A stretch of DNA of 64,000 bases. It comes from Okapia johnstoni. Its lineage: Eukaryota > Chordata > Mammalia > Artiodactyla > Giraffidae. This document shows, one piece after another, positions 1-10,565 of the stretch (its first letter is position 1; every line of letters begins with the position of its first letter). The notes beneath the pieces are model-generated. The model did no database searches. It was not told the origin of the DNA and saw nothing but the letters and a program-made list of their open reading frames with translations. The stretch lies in the NCBI GenBank assembly GCA_024291935.2, contig CM044311.1, positions 18,127,001 through 18,191,000 on the forward strand. Reading direction: 5' to 3'. The position numbers and the translations under genes were made by a program.

Positions 1-17
1 TAAAATAATTTTATTTA

Positions 18-322
18 TTTTTGGCTGCACTGGGTCTTCATTGCTGCGTGGGCTTTTTTCTATTTGCAGTGAGCAGAAGCCACTCTCTACTTACAGTGCC
101 CGGGCTTCACATTGCAAAAGCTTCTCTTGTTAAGAACACGGTCTCTAGGGCACTTGAGTTTCAGGAGTTGCAACATGTGGGCTCAGCGGTTTCAGCTCAA
201 TAGTTGTGGTGCCTGGGCTTAGTTGCTCCGTGGTATGTGGGATCTTCCCGGATCAGGGCTCGAGCCCGTGTCTCTTGCATTGGCAGGCAGATTCTTTATC
301 ACTGAGCCACCAGGGAATCCCA
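18..322 (-). mobile_element. CHR-type SINE (CHR-2-like), antisense
   Basis: Read on the minus strand, this begins with the tRNA-derived head of cetartiodactyl CHR SINEs near 322 (the plus strand shows GAGCCACCAGGGAATCCC at 303-320). Repeated phrases of the type 'gtgggctcagtagttgtgg' follow, and it ends in an A-rich tail that appears as a T-rich run at about 8-20. Length is near full for CHR-2. It is non-autonomous and would have been copied by LINE machinery. No clear target-site duplication is visible, because the tail lies at the window edge. Confidence 0.9.
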
Positions 323-502
323 GTCACTTTTATTTATTCTTAGAAATGTGGAATACATATAAAGGCAAACGAGTCCCACGAGGCAGTCATGGAGATGTGT
401 CACTCAGATGCCTGTTCAAAGAAGGAGTCATTGCCCAGCCTCCAGGAATGTGCCTGGCTGACCACCTCCAAATGTTATCTTGGGAGAGGGGTCTAATATC
501 AT

Positions 503-560
503 TCTTTTGCATGTGGATATGCAGTATTCCTAACACCATTTGTTGAAATCCTAACAGTCC
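503..560 (-). mobile_element. Short LINE-1 fragment, antisense
   Basis: The stretch containing TTCTTTTGCATGTGGATAT and CACCATTTGTTGAAA resembles antisense mammalian L1. Only about 55 bp is recognisable. It lies in otherwise unassigned sequence (323-1071) that holds no gene. Confidence 0.45.
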
Positions 561-702
561 TTTTGCACTCCTAACTTTGTCACAGTGTCTGCTTCCCAGA
601 TAACCCAATTAGCACATCCCTGAATCGGATATAGTAACTGCTAAAGTTCTGTATCTATCCTCCCAGTCCTTCATTATCTCTCCTCTTTCTCTCTCCCTAC
701 AA

Positions 703-729
<27 letters not shown>
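703..729. repeat. (CT)n microsatellite
   Basis: About 13 uninterrupted CT units, preceded from about 675 by a looser pyrimidine-rich run. The following 730-1071 is AT-rich and I see nothing in it. Confidence 0.95.
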
Positions 730-734
<5 letters not shown>

Positions 735-1071
735 TGCTGTATATACTGCTCTTTAAACACAATAATATGTATATGTTTGTTTTCATTAGATATTTTCAGC
801 ACCATTAAATTTAAAAACTCTGTAGTGACTCATTGTGGAGAGGCATCATTATCTGCTTAAGCAATGCATTATTTTAATGACCATATTTTAAAATATTGCT
901 CTTTTTCAAAAAAAATTCATGTTTCCTTTAAAAAATTGACCTGTGAAAAAGTATATGCTTGAATTCTCTAGAAAAAAAAACTATCCAAAACGTATGACTA
1001 TTATTTCAATTATTCTTATTTTTTTTCTTCCTTTACAGACTTTTGTGTAAAATCCATAAAAATAAATTTCT

Positions 1072-1213
1072 AGGCTTCCATCCAATGGCAACCCATTCCA
1101 GTATTCTTGCCTGGAAAATCCCAGGGACAGAGGAGCCTGGTGGGCTGCCGTCTATGGGGTCGCACAGAGTCAGACACGACTGAAGCGACTTAGCAGCAGC
1201 AGCAGGCTTCCAT
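1072..1213 (+). mobile_element. BOV-A2 SINE, 5'-truncated, with TSD
   Basis: The body at 1082-1203 is the downstream monomer of the dimeric BOV-A2 SINE: 'aatggcaacccattcc', 'gggctgccgtctatggggtc', then 'gaagcgacttagc' and an (AGC)n tail. Perfect 10-bp direct repeats AGGCTTCCAT at 1072-1081 and 1204-1213 mark the target-site duplication. The first monomer is missing, so the copy was probably truncated when it inserted. The perfect TSD indicates a fairly recent insertion. Confidence 0.93.
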
Positions 1214-1569
1214 ACCTTACCTAAAAATAGAATTCACTATAACCTTCATATCATACACCAGGAGATCTATAAATGAATTTCATCCAAGTCTGGCTGGAAC
1301 TGATGGGATTTTAATTCCTTGAGGCACAAGATGCCCTGAGATGGCAAAGCTACTTAGTGTTCCTTTTATTGCATTTGATCAAGTCTGACCAATGCTACGA
1401 TACTCACTCTCCAGCAACCTCCAAGCTCTATTTGCCTTGGATCTCCTTGTTCTAACTCCAATAACCTACTGACTTCGCTGACTGCTAAACCTCTGACAGG
1501 TTCCTATTAATGACAACAAGGCAGGAGTAACTACAGGCAGAGGAATGCCATGGAAGACAGGAAATCAAG
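1214..1569. other. Unassigned sequence, no gene seen
   Basis: Unique-looking sequence with no recognisable repeat or open frame of note. Confidence 0.6.
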
Positions 1570-1730
1570 TTCCCTTCTGGCCTTCCACTAGCTCTGTGAC
1601 TCTAGTTACATCACTAACACATTCTGAGCTTTGTTTTCCCCATCTCTAAGTTAGCAATGGTAATTACCTTCTGTTCAAAATTGTTATGAGCTGCAAATAA
1701 GGTAACGTGGAGAAGTAACTTATAAATAGA
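1570..1730 (+). mobile_element. MIR SINE fossil
   Basis: The MIR core order is readable: a 'ccactagctctgtgact' block (consensus cacttactagctgtgtgac), a 'gttttccccatctctaa' block, then a 'tgttatgagctgcaaataa' block. It is diverged, as expected of this ancient mammalian tRNA-derived SINE, and has no TSD left. Confidence 0.82.
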
Positions 1731-3075
1731 GGACATGATAAAGATTTTAGTAGTTTTTCTTAATAATTAACGAGTATGGTGCAAGTGTGTAAGTAAACTG
1801 CAATGTCAGTTCCCTGGGCTTCTTGAGGAAACAGGAGGGCAGGCAGATCTCAATGTTCATAGGTAACAAGCAACTTCACTCATCACAGCTTGCTACATGT
1901 TTGTCAAGCTGAGCCAAGGCTTCCAAACACTACTCACTGATGGACTGATTTCCAGGTTTCATTCAACTGCAGCTTTCTAAGCACCACTGAGAGTATCTGT
2001 AACAACCAGCAATGAAGAATTTGTTGAGTCCTCAGACATTCTGTGGTGCCCCGCAGGTCTAAGTCCTTCTCACTGAAACAAACAGAGGCTCCAGGGAGGG
2101 TTGGCAATCCCATGGAGGAACAAGAAAATTCCATTTGTTCCAGGCCATTTGATACTGTCTAAGAGTGATGTCACTGAAACTCAAAAGTGAAGAAGTGCAG
2201 ACTGCCTTCCTGACTCTTGGGAAAAATTAAATCCTCCGTAAAAGTACCAAAGGGCAGAGCCAACCTGGAATTCTACATCCTCCAGCATCCTCAGTCTCTG
2301 AGGTATAAAAAACAACTCCACCTGAGGAAGTTTCCACATCCATTTGACTCCTCTTCACTCCCTCCCCTACCCACCCCCATTGCAATCAAATGCTTCTGAA
2401 ATCAATGGACTCCACTGTAATCAAATACTTTGGAAATCAATAGACTCCAACGGATTTTGAATACAGAGACTAAGAGAACATTCACCATGGTCCCTCTCTG
2501 TGATTATAAGTGCCTGTAATTCTACTTTAGTCAAGCAAGGAAGAAGCTGTTTTCTGCTTCTTATATTGAAACATCTGAAATATGACCCTGTTTAATCTTT
2601 CAATCAAAAGGAACTAAAACTGGAATCAAGGATTCAGTCTGCTTCTGAGGGAGGGATCAAGACTTCAGCAAACAGAAAAATCTGTTTGACATTGTTGAGA
2701 ATTCAGGATACATCCCTGTGTTAAGCAGGCACCCTAATTCAGTTCAGAATCTTCCCCTGGCAGCATGGTGGCAGAGATTGTTCACACGGGCTCACTGAAA
2801 GAAAAACATTTACTGGTGGTGAATTAAAATCAGAACTTCTGTTCCCTAAGCTCCTGTGCTTCAGTAGGTAGAGAGAAAGAGGCGAAGAGGGAATAAAAGG
2901 AGAAAAAATATTTTATCCTTAAAAGAGTTAATAGTATCCGTGTAGGTTGTGTGTCTGAAAAAAGCTAGAAGCAGCTATACAAATAGCATATCTCCTCACA
3001 CGCACATTTGAAAGAAGTCAAAAGTCTATTTCTTAAGTCTCTCAGAATAATTCTTCAAGAATAATCATTCCACTA
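1731..3075. other. Unassigned sequence, no gene seen
   Basis: About 1.3 kb without a recognisable gene or confidently named repeat. Open frames here are short (66 codons or fewer) and have no protein features. Confidence 0.6.
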
Positions 3076-3298
3076 TCATGTGTAAAGTGGGTAGATAGTG
3101 GGAAGCTGCTGTATAGCACAGGGAGCTCAGACTGGAGCTCTGTGATGACCTACAGGGGTACAATGGTGGTAGGGTGGAAAGGAGGCTCAAGAGGAAGGGG
3201 AATATGTGTATACAAATAGCTTATTCACACTGTTGCACAGCAGAAGACAAGACAATATTGTAAAGCCACCAGAGAAGTTGTAAAGCTACACCCCCAAA
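3076..3298 (+). mobile_element. Old LINE-1 3' UTR fragment
   Basis: The order 'ctgctgtatagcacaggg', 'ctctgtgatgacctacag', 'gaggctcaagaggaagggg', 'tagcttattcacactgtt', 'cacagcagaag', 'attgtaaagc' matches the 3' UTR of older artiodactyl L1 elements. It lies directly upstream of a second, separate L1 3' end in the same orientation. Confidence 0.75.
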
Positions 3299-4063
3299 TT
3301 TAAAATGTATTACTGTTGGTGGGAATGCAAACTAGTACAGCCACTATGCAGAACAGTGTGGAGATTCCTCAAAAAACTGGAAATAGAACTGCCATATGAC
3401 CCAGCAATACCACTGCTGGGCATACACACTGAGGAAACCAGACTTGAAAGAGATACGTGTACCCCAATGTTCATTGCAGCACTGTTTATAATAGCCAGGA
3501 CATGGAAGCAACCTGGATGCCCATCAGCTGATGAATGGATAAGGAAGCTTTGGTACATATACACAATGGAATATTACTCAGCCATTAAAAAGAATACATT
3601 CGAATCAGTTCTAATGAGGTGGATGAAACTGGAGCCTATTATACAGAGTGAAGCAAGCCAGAAAGAAAAACACCAATACAGTATACTAACACATATATAT
3701 GGTATTTAGTCAATCGGTAAAGATAACCCTGTATGCGAGACATCAAAAGAGACACAGATAAATAGAACAGTATTATGGACTCTATGGGAGAGGGCGAGGG
3801 CAGGATGATATGGGAGAATGGCATGGAAGCATGTTAATTATCATATGTGAAACGAATCGCCAGTCCAGGTTCAATGCATGATACAGGGTGCTCGGGACTG
3901 GTGTACCGGGATGACCCGGAGGGATGGGATGGGGAGGGAGGTGGAAGGGGGGGTTCTGGAAGGGGAAAACATGTACACCCATGGTGGATTCATGTCAATG
4001 TATGGCAAAACAAACACAATATTGTAAAGTTAAAAAATAGAAAATAAACTAATTAAAAAAAAA
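3299..4063 (+). mobile_element. LINE-1 3' end (L1-BT-like), 5'-truncated
   Basis: Carries the last ~135 codons of ORF2, then the L1-BT style 3' UTR (G-rich 'ggatgggatggggagggagg' at 3922-3941, 'attcatgtcaatgtatgg', 'aatattgtaaagt') and a short A-rich tail at about 4030-4063. This is a standard 5'-truncated retrotransposition product. I could not find a convincing TSD. It is less diverged than the L1 fragment just upstream, so probably younger. Confidence 0.92.
3305..3709 (+). pseudogene. L1 ORF2 C-terminal remnant
   Basis: The open frame of 134 codons is the extreme C-terminal part of the L1 ORF2 protein. Family-typical words are intact ([11 protein letters not shown] near residue 36, then EYYSAIKKN). 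The endonuclease and reverse transcriptase domains lie upstream in a full element and are absent here, so the product could not be active. The ATG at 3305 is only the first Met inside the truncated copy, not a native start. Confidence 0.88.
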
Positions 4064-4234
4064 TTGTTCCAACATTTACATGGAGTCAGTCCCCTCTCCC
4101 AAGTTCTCCCATTCAGCTCTAACCACCATCCCACACCTCCTTCAGCCTCTACCTTGGCTGCTCCAATCCTGTGGAAAAGTTCTTTAAATTTCCATTTCCT
4201 CAACTCTAGGATGAGCCTAATTATACTTTTATTG

Positions 4235-4325
4235 GAGGCTTGTGAGGAGAATTAAGTGAAACACTATGTAAGTAGCTCTGAAACAATGCTTGGCACATAA
4301 AAAGTCCTCAGTAAATAAAGAAACT
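4235..4325 (+). mobile_element. MIR SINE 3' fragment
   Basis: Shows the MIR 3' half: 'tgtgaggagaattaagtga', 'ctgaaacaatgcttggcaca', then 'agtcctcagtaaataaa'. Short and diverged. The flank at 4064-4234 holds nothing recognisable. Confidence 0.7.
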
Positions 4326-4384
4326 ATTAATGCTACTTTACCATAAAAAACTCTGATTATTTTATTTTCCTGATTATAATCCTA

Positions 4385-4870
4385 AAATTACATTCCAGAG
4401 CACCCAGAATAAGTTCAGACTTCTCAGTTCAGCATGTATGAACTTCATAATCTGGCTTCTGCCTACTTTTAGCCTCATCTCCATAACTCTCAAATGCTAC
4501 ATCTTCCCTAGACACGTGGGACAACTGTGGCTTCCAGCACATACCATGCTATGTCCTCAGCATATCCACATGGCTGGCATCTCTCTTGAATTCCTTTATT
4601 CTTTTTATGAGCTAGAAGATTCCTATGCATCCTTTAAAATACAGATCACATCTCAGAATAGGATGGGAAATTTCCTCTTTCCCCACAATTGTACCTACAT
4701 CTTGAGTAACAACATCAAAGCTTTTGTCATCTTGTTCTATTTGTGCTTCTTAGCTGGATTCTCTATCTCTGCCCCCTCAATCCAGTACCATAAATTCTAT
4801 TGGTACAAGGGTCTTGTCTATGTCTTCGCATCTTCCTATGCCCGGCACACACCCAGTGTTCAATGGAAAT
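4385..4870 (+). mobile_element. Probable L2 LINE fossil
   Basis: The 3' part reads like the L2 end: 'ggtacaagggtcttgtctatgtc' style wording near 4802, then 'tatgcccggcacacacccagtg' style wording near 4838, before a purine-rich run. A 144-codon open frame (4438-4872) lies inside it but shows no known domain and is best read as chance within the repeat. The upstream half is too diverged to be sure. Confidence 0.5.
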
Positions 4871-4962
4871 AGATGAAGGAAGGACAGAAGGAAAGGAAGA
4901 AGGGGGGTAAGAGAGGAGCAAACAGAAAAATAAAAGTAAACAGATGAAAAAAGGAAAACCAA
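4871..4962. repeat. Purine-rich low-complexity tract
   Basis: About 90 bp, almost all A and G on the plus strand (GAAGGAAGGA-type units). It follows the L2-like end and may have grown from its tail. Confidence 0.75.
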
Positions 4963-5361
4963 ACCTATTTCTTACTATGCTAGAGTCTCATGGCATTAGT
5001 CCTTCAGCTTCTGAAGACAGCTCATAGACTTGCATTTTCCTGCAGCAAGAGATGTTATAATCTCCTATGTAGACAGTTCTGATCTTCATCTTCCTGCAAA
5101 CAATCTCCCAGGTGGCTCTGGTTCTGTGCTCTTTATTCAACTGAATCCTTGCCTCCAGCTTTTTTTTTTTTTAAACCCACTGTGATCTGCTGATCTTCAT
5201 CCTAACAAATGATCTTTTATTAATTCTGGAGAGATTTATCCCTTTGACTTTTTACAGTGACCTTTCAATAATGGGAACAAATGGACACCCTGTGACAAGA
5301 GCTAGAGGCAGAAGTTTATGCTTTACTGGTATTACATCCCAGTAACTCGGGGACTCACTGA
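4963..5361. other. Unassigned sequence with a T14 run
   Basis: No gene seen. The only distinctive item is a run of about 14 T at 5159-5172, not attached to a recognisable SINE. Confidence 0.55.
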
Positions 5362-5640
5362 ACAAAGATATATTTGAGCACCTGCTCTTTGTCTGATAGT
5401 GCATGATGCACAAGAAAAACAAAAGTTGATAAGTGATGGTCCTGGTTTGGCAAGAGCTCCCAGATGAATGAATTCTTTCAGCTGACATTGTTTTGAGTGC
5501 CTCCTGTGTATCAGGCACTGTACTTGGTGCTGGGAAACAACAGTGAACAAAAGAAAAAGTTCCCCTTTTCATGGCAGTGACACCCTAGAAAGGAAAGCAG
5601 ACAATGAACATTCAGGATGCTCTGAGGATAAATGAATGAA
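5362..5640 (-). mobile_element. L2-type LINE fossil(s), antisense
   Basis: Two successive blocks resemble the antisense L2 end 'gagcacctactatgtgccaggcactg'. One starts near 5375 (GAGCACCTGCTCTTTG) and a better one near 5494 (GAGTGCCTCCTGTGTATCAG). The second continues with 'aacaacagtgaacaaa' and 'gcagacaatgaac'. They may be two pieces of one element or two copies. Confidence 0.55.
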
Positions 5641-5787
5641 GAGGAACAAAGGTGAGCATTTGGAGATCAATTATCTACTCAAAGGTGACCAATCAAGAGG
5701 TGACTGTACACTTCTTGGAGTAGGGTGGCAATCGTGGTTAAAAACAAACAAACAACAAGTACTAAACTCTGTAGAGTCAACTGAATC

Positions 5788-5991
5788 TGCTGACAGATTA
5801 TTTCTTTTTATTTTTAAGAATTCTGGCTGTGCTGGGTCTTCGTTGTGGCACATGGGCTCTAAAACTTGTGAGCTCAGTAGTTGCAGTGCAAGGGCGTAGT
5901 TGCCCCACAGCATGGGGATCACAGTTCCTCGACTAGGGATCGAACCCATGTCCCACTGGACTACCAGGGAAGTTCCCATGCTGACAGATTA
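5788..5991 (-). mobile_element. CHR SINE, antisense, with 13-bp TSD
   Basis: The body at 5801-5978 reads on the minus strand as a CHR SINE, tRNA-like head on the right, and ends on the left in an A-rich tail (T-rich on plus). The perfect 13-bp repeat TGCTGACAGATTA at 5788-5800 and 5979-5991 is its TSD. It is shorter than the copy at the window start because of internal loss. Confidence 0.93.
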
Positions 5992-7967
5992 AATATAAGT
6001 TATTAAAGAGAAACATGAGTCATCCTAACTTGTAGATATTTTGGACTATGTATCTGAGAGAAAAAGAGCTGCCTTTACTTGAGTTGGAAAAGTCAGCAAG
6101 ATGAGTCGATTTTTTTCAGTGAAACAGGAAGCAAGATCATGAACAGAGAGTAAAGAATAGAGAGGAAATGTGGAAAAGAGAGGAGAACTGGTTGTCTGGG
6201 AGAGTATTTAATTGTCTATCCCCTCTGAGCTTTGAAGTTTAGAGGAAGATGAATGATAAAATGTTTAACGTTATGCAGTATGCTTGAGATGCCTAGAAAG
6301 AATAATAGCATTTATATATAATCACTGTGAGATGTAATCACAAAAAGACATACGGTGTACATTTCAATCAGGATGTGTTGTGTTGGTGCAACTGTAGTAG
6401 TGATATAACTTATCACAATAGGGCTTCAAGCCATCATTCTCCTGCATTAGAGTTAAGACGGGAACATTTTGTATTTGAGGAGAGAATTGTTTTATTCTTT
6501 GTGATTTAGGACAAAGGACCACCAGTCCTTTAAGAATATGATGCTTCTTTACGGCAGGAGAAGTTATAGATCATGAGTAATGGCTTATGTAAAAGAAATA
6601 AATGAATATTCACCAACAGCAGAGAAGAGCATGGTTAACTCCTCTCTGCAAGGACACTGACTTATTGCATGTCCAGCTTTGTTAAATATTTAGCCACAGT
6701 TGAAAACCTGTGAAAAGCAAAACCTTCAATTCCGTACATTAGAAGAATTAGAATGCATCTCAAAGTTTATCATCTGTATTTCAACCAAGGAACAGTAGGT
6801 GGATTTTGGTAGTGCTTTATGTAGGATATACTGGGTTCTTATATTTCAATAAATAGAATTTACCCCATTTACATGGTAAAAAAGTGTTTTAAGATGGAAT
6901 AAATGATGAACGGTGGCAAATTTTACTATTGGCCAAAATAAAATAAAGGCTGAGGTTTACCTTTGAAGTTGACAATTTTAGAGTCATTGGTGACCATGAC
7001 AAGAGCAGATTTTGAGAAGTAGGGGGGAAGAGAGCCTGATAAGAGGAGGTTTCAGAGAGGATAAAAAGAGAATAAATGGAAATACAAATATAAATAAACC
7101 TCTCCACTAAAGGGTTTTCTCCAAGAAGAACAGAAAGATAGAGTCATAGCTGCAAGAGCATATAGGATAAGGGTGAGTTGTTTAAATGGAAGAGCTTTTC
7201 CTTTGAAAGCTAACAGAAATGACACAGTGTGAGCAGAAGTGATGGTGCAGGAAAAGAGAAGTCATTGAAAAGTAGAGGCAAAATGGAAACTAATGATGAA
7301 ATAGAGGAATTGGCTCTAGATAAAATGAGGACAGATCAACCATGGTCATTGGAGATTAAGGCAAAGAAAAGATGTATTAGATTTACTAAGGGAACATATC
7401 AAGTTCTTTTTTAGATTGTTTTTTATTTTTCAGGGAAATACAAAGCCAAGTTGAGACTGAGAAATAGGGAGATAGTGGAGGCTTGGGAGAAAGCAGAAGG
7501 TATAAACTAGTCACCTGGGGCAGTTTTTAATTGTCCGTCCTCTCTGCGGAATGTTTCCTGCAGAAATCCCCCATCAAATCCACAAGAGCCTATGTCATGG
7601 CTGCAGATGGTGATGGAGAAGGGAGCCCTCATTCTAAATCTGGGTAATTCCATCTTGTCTAAGACCTCAACCTTCTGGATAAGCCTAGGAATGAGGACCC
7701 CATGCAAGATAGATGAATACTGATTCCTTCCATAGGAGTTTTGGCCCTGGAAATGAACGAATCCGTCTCCTTCTGGAAAGTCTTGATTGGTGGAAATGCA
7801 AATCTTTATTTCATGTGATGGGAAAATGAGAAGCATATCTGTGGGGGGCAAGGCTGGGGAAAAATAAAGTATATGTGCATAAATCACAAAGTGAGAGAAT
7901 CCTGAGTGCCTTGTTAACCCTAATTTTAGGCATTCCTGAATCCTAGGCCTTCTATTGCAAGAGAATC
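5992..7967. other. Unassigned sequence, no confirmed gene
   Basis: About 2 kb of A-rich sequence with no recognisable repeat. A minus-strand open frame of 126 codons (7507-7887) is the longest here. It has no domain I recognise, no visible promoter and no splice context, so it is not called a gene. Confidence 0.55.
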
Positions 7968-8201
7968 CTTAATAGCTCTTGTTATTGTTCATTTACTAAG
8001 TTGTGTCTGACCCTTTTGAGACCCCATGGACTATAGCCCTCCAGGCTCCTCTATCCATGGGATTTCCCAGGCAAGAATACTGGAGTGGGTTGCCATTTTC
8101 TTCTCCAGGGGATCTTCCCAACCCAAGGACAGAACCCGAGTCTCCTGCTTTGGCAGGTCGATTCTTTACCACTGAGCCACGGGAAAGCCCCCCTAATAGT
8201 T
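7968..8201 (-). mobile_element. Bov-tA SINE, antisense
   Basis: The body at about 7978-8191 shows antisense Bov-tA: 'gtgtctgacccttttgaga', 'ccatggactatagccctcca', 'gcaagaatactggagtggg', then the tRNA-like head ending GAGCCACGGGAAAGCC. Imperfect flanks CTTAATAGCT (7968-7977) and CCTAATAGTT (8192-8201) match at 8 of 10 positions and are a plausible TSD. Confidence 0.93.
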
Positions 8202-8639
8202 TACCATACCCCTTTTGGCTTGACATACTTTGACTTTGGTTTCTATCACATGCAACTGGAAGATTCCAAAGTAAGCCATGCTTCACCATGGCCAAACTTG
8301 CAAATAAACAGAATAGGCACTAAGGGTATATAATGTGAGAGATTCAGGAATGTGAAACTTCTTGAGCAAAGCATCTTCCCCCAACTCACCAACTGAATAG
8401 ATGAGAGTGGAAGAGAGAATTACACAGAGCATAAGGAGTCTAACCCTAAGAAGGTGTGATATTAATATTATCTCATTAAGATAGTCAGTCCTTTGGCACT
8501 GGAGAAAAGCTTATTCTTCCAGAGCCCATGGAAGAAATATCTCTTCCTAAAATACATATATATGTATCTAAAATATTATTGCATATGCTATTGTTCTAAC
8601 TTAAGGTGAGAGTACATTAATTTTGATACTTATAAATAT
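8202..8639. other. Unassigned sequence, no gene seen
   Basis: Unique AT-rich sequence between a Bov-tA and an old BovB fragment. Confidence 0.55.
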
Positions 8640-9035
8640 TGTTTTTGTTGTTCAGTCACTAAATCATGTCCAATTCTTTGTGACTCCATGGATTACAGCA
8701 TGCCAGGCTTTCCTGTCCTTCACCATCTCCAGAATTTGAAAACTCATGTCCATTGAGTCGGTTATAGCCTTCAATTACCATCTCTTATCATGTGGCCATC
8801 ATCCAAATGAATATTCAAGGGTTGAGGATCTCCTCCAGTTTGCTCTCAATACTCTTCTCCAACCGCTTCTAAAGTATTAAAATTTTCCATCAGTTAAAGT
8901 CAGTCCCTATGCTCTCACATTTGTACATGACTACTGGAAAAAAACACAGCTTTGACTATATGGACCTTTGTTGGCAATGTGATATCTCTGCTTTTTAATA
9001 TGCTGTCAAGGTTTGTCATAGTTTTTCTTCTGAAT
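8640..9035 (-). mobile_element. BovB LINE 3' fragment, antisense, diverged
   Basis: Opens with the antisense BovB 3' end ('gttgttcagtcactaaatca', 'ttgtgactccatggatta') and continues through 'acatgactactgg' and 'tatggacctttgttggcaat'. The middle (about 8760-8900) is poorly conserved or rearranged. It is one of the older BovB copies in the window. No coding potential is left. Confidence 0.88.
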
Positions 9036-9948
9036 TTTAAAATTATGATTAAATGATAAGAATCAGAGAGGTAAGAAAATGTGAATTCTTGAGCTAGAGA
9101 CCAAGACATCGAAAGTAAGATTACAGTCGACAGAGGGCTGGGAGTGTAGTGGCAGCCATAAAGAACACAAGAGCAGACAGAGGTAAATCAGGCATAACAT
9201 GTAAAGCTGCAGGCAGTTGCTGAAAGAAACATGTCCAGACATATAAAAAAGTATCTTGGAAGGAGAGAGACTGGTGTGTGGCAATGCCTATTACTGGAAT
9301 CAGTTATTGCTCAGTATGTCAGGTGAGCATTCTCCACTGGATTATAAGGTTGGAAGGGATTACACAAAAAGGAATGTCCTTAGTCATCAGAAGTTCTAAA
9401 GAGAAACATCCGCCTGGATTCAGACTGAAAGCCAGCCGCGGAAGAAGTATGTGGTACAAAAAATAAATGTCTGTAAAAGCCAACTCTATCTCATGGAAAG
9501 CTTTTTATTTTCAGTTAGAATAAATAACAGGATGTTGTACTTACTGAAATTTAGCCACCAAACCGAAAGATATCCAATGTACATACAATATATATATGAG
9601 ATAGATATTGGATATTTCTTTGATTTGGTAGCAAAATTAAAATGTACAAATATGAATATAAATAAATATGTATATTTAGCATACTTTATAAATATTATTA
9701 TAATATTATTAAGGAAGAATTCCTGGGAAGGATTCAATGTCAAAGAGGCAAGGCTGTCATTTGAGATAGATAAATTCTTTAGCAATGAGTTCCCTGCAGA
9801 TAAAAAGGTCAATAGTAGAATCCTTACACTCACCCCAGGTTTGGAACTAGGAAATCTACCTATTTAAACTACTCATTGGATAGTTTAAATCTTTGTTCTA
9901 GAATTTTGCTTTTCCCAGCATTCAGGCCGTGCTGAAGGAGAGCTGTTT
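9036..9948. other. Unassigned AT-rich sequence
   Basis: No gene called. Opposing open frames of 138 (plus, 9451-9867) and 115 codons (minus, 9486-9833) overlap in the same AT-rich stretch. Lys, Ile, Tyr and Asn dominate both, which is typical of chance frames in AT-rich DNA. Confidence 0.6.
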
Positions 9949-10186
9949 ACAATCTGAGAATGTGTGTGCTAAGTCACCTCAGTTGTGTCCGACTGTGATC
10001 TCATGGACTGTAGCCCACCAGGCTCCTCTGTCCATGGGATTTTCCAGGTAAGAATACTGGAGCGGGTTGCCATGCCCTCCTCCAGGGGATCTTCCCAACC
10101 CCGATATTGAACCTGCGACTACATCTCCTGCATTGGCAGGCAGGTTGTTTACCACTAGCACCACCTGGGAAGCCACAGTCTGGGAA
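9949..10186 (-). mobile_element. Bov-tA SINE, antisense, with TSD
   Basis: The full-length antisense body at 9961-10174 runs from 'tgtgtgctaagtcac' to the tRNA-derived head 'accactagcaccacctggga'. Flanks ACAATCTGAGAA (9949-9960) and ACAGTCTGGGAA (10175-10186) match at 10 of 12 positions, a slightly decayed TSD. Confidence 0.95.
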
Positions 10187-10404
10187 AGGTTCATCCAATT
10201 ATTCGAGGCTCAGTTCTCCCTTCCGAATTTTCTTTTCCTATCTGAGTCTCATTTGAGAGACTTCTCCTTAAGCAGTTCTCTAATCAATGTGTAGAAAAAA
10301 TATTTCTGAACAAAAGGAATTATAATGCTTTTCAAAATGGCATATCCAAATGTGATTTGAAAGGAATAATCTGAAACATTAACATTTTTCCCATTATCAC
10401 AGAG

Positions 10405-10565
10405 ACAGAGAATGCTAGATCTGAAAAGGAATTTAGGAACTACTTCATACAAAATGCTTATTTTGTTCATAGGTAAATTAAGGCCCAGATAGCCAAAAAG
10501 ACAGGACCATGTTCACCGTGACCTGACCAAACAGTTAGAAGGAGATCAGAGATGTTCCACTCACA
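10405..10565 (-). mobile_element. Possible MIR-like fossil, antisense
   Basis: The words 'aggtaaattaaggcccagata' style (near 10471) and 'caccgtgacctgacc' (near 10515) resemble the antisense MIR block 'gatgaggaaactgaggcccagag ... cccaaggtcac'. Very diverged. Confidence 0.35.

Noticed and set aside
4438..4872. 144-codon plus-strand open frame with hydrophobic stretches.
   Set aside because: It lies within an L2-like fossil and resembles no L2 protein region. Treated as chance.
7507..7887. 126-codon minus-strand open frame.
   Set aside because: No recognisable domain, no promoter or splice context, and no repeat family that would explain it. Kept only as a note.
9451..9867. 138-codon plus-strand open frame.
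   Set aside because: Extremely AT-rich, with a 115-codon frame on the opposite strand of the same DNA. Composition is typical of chance frames and no domain is recognisable.
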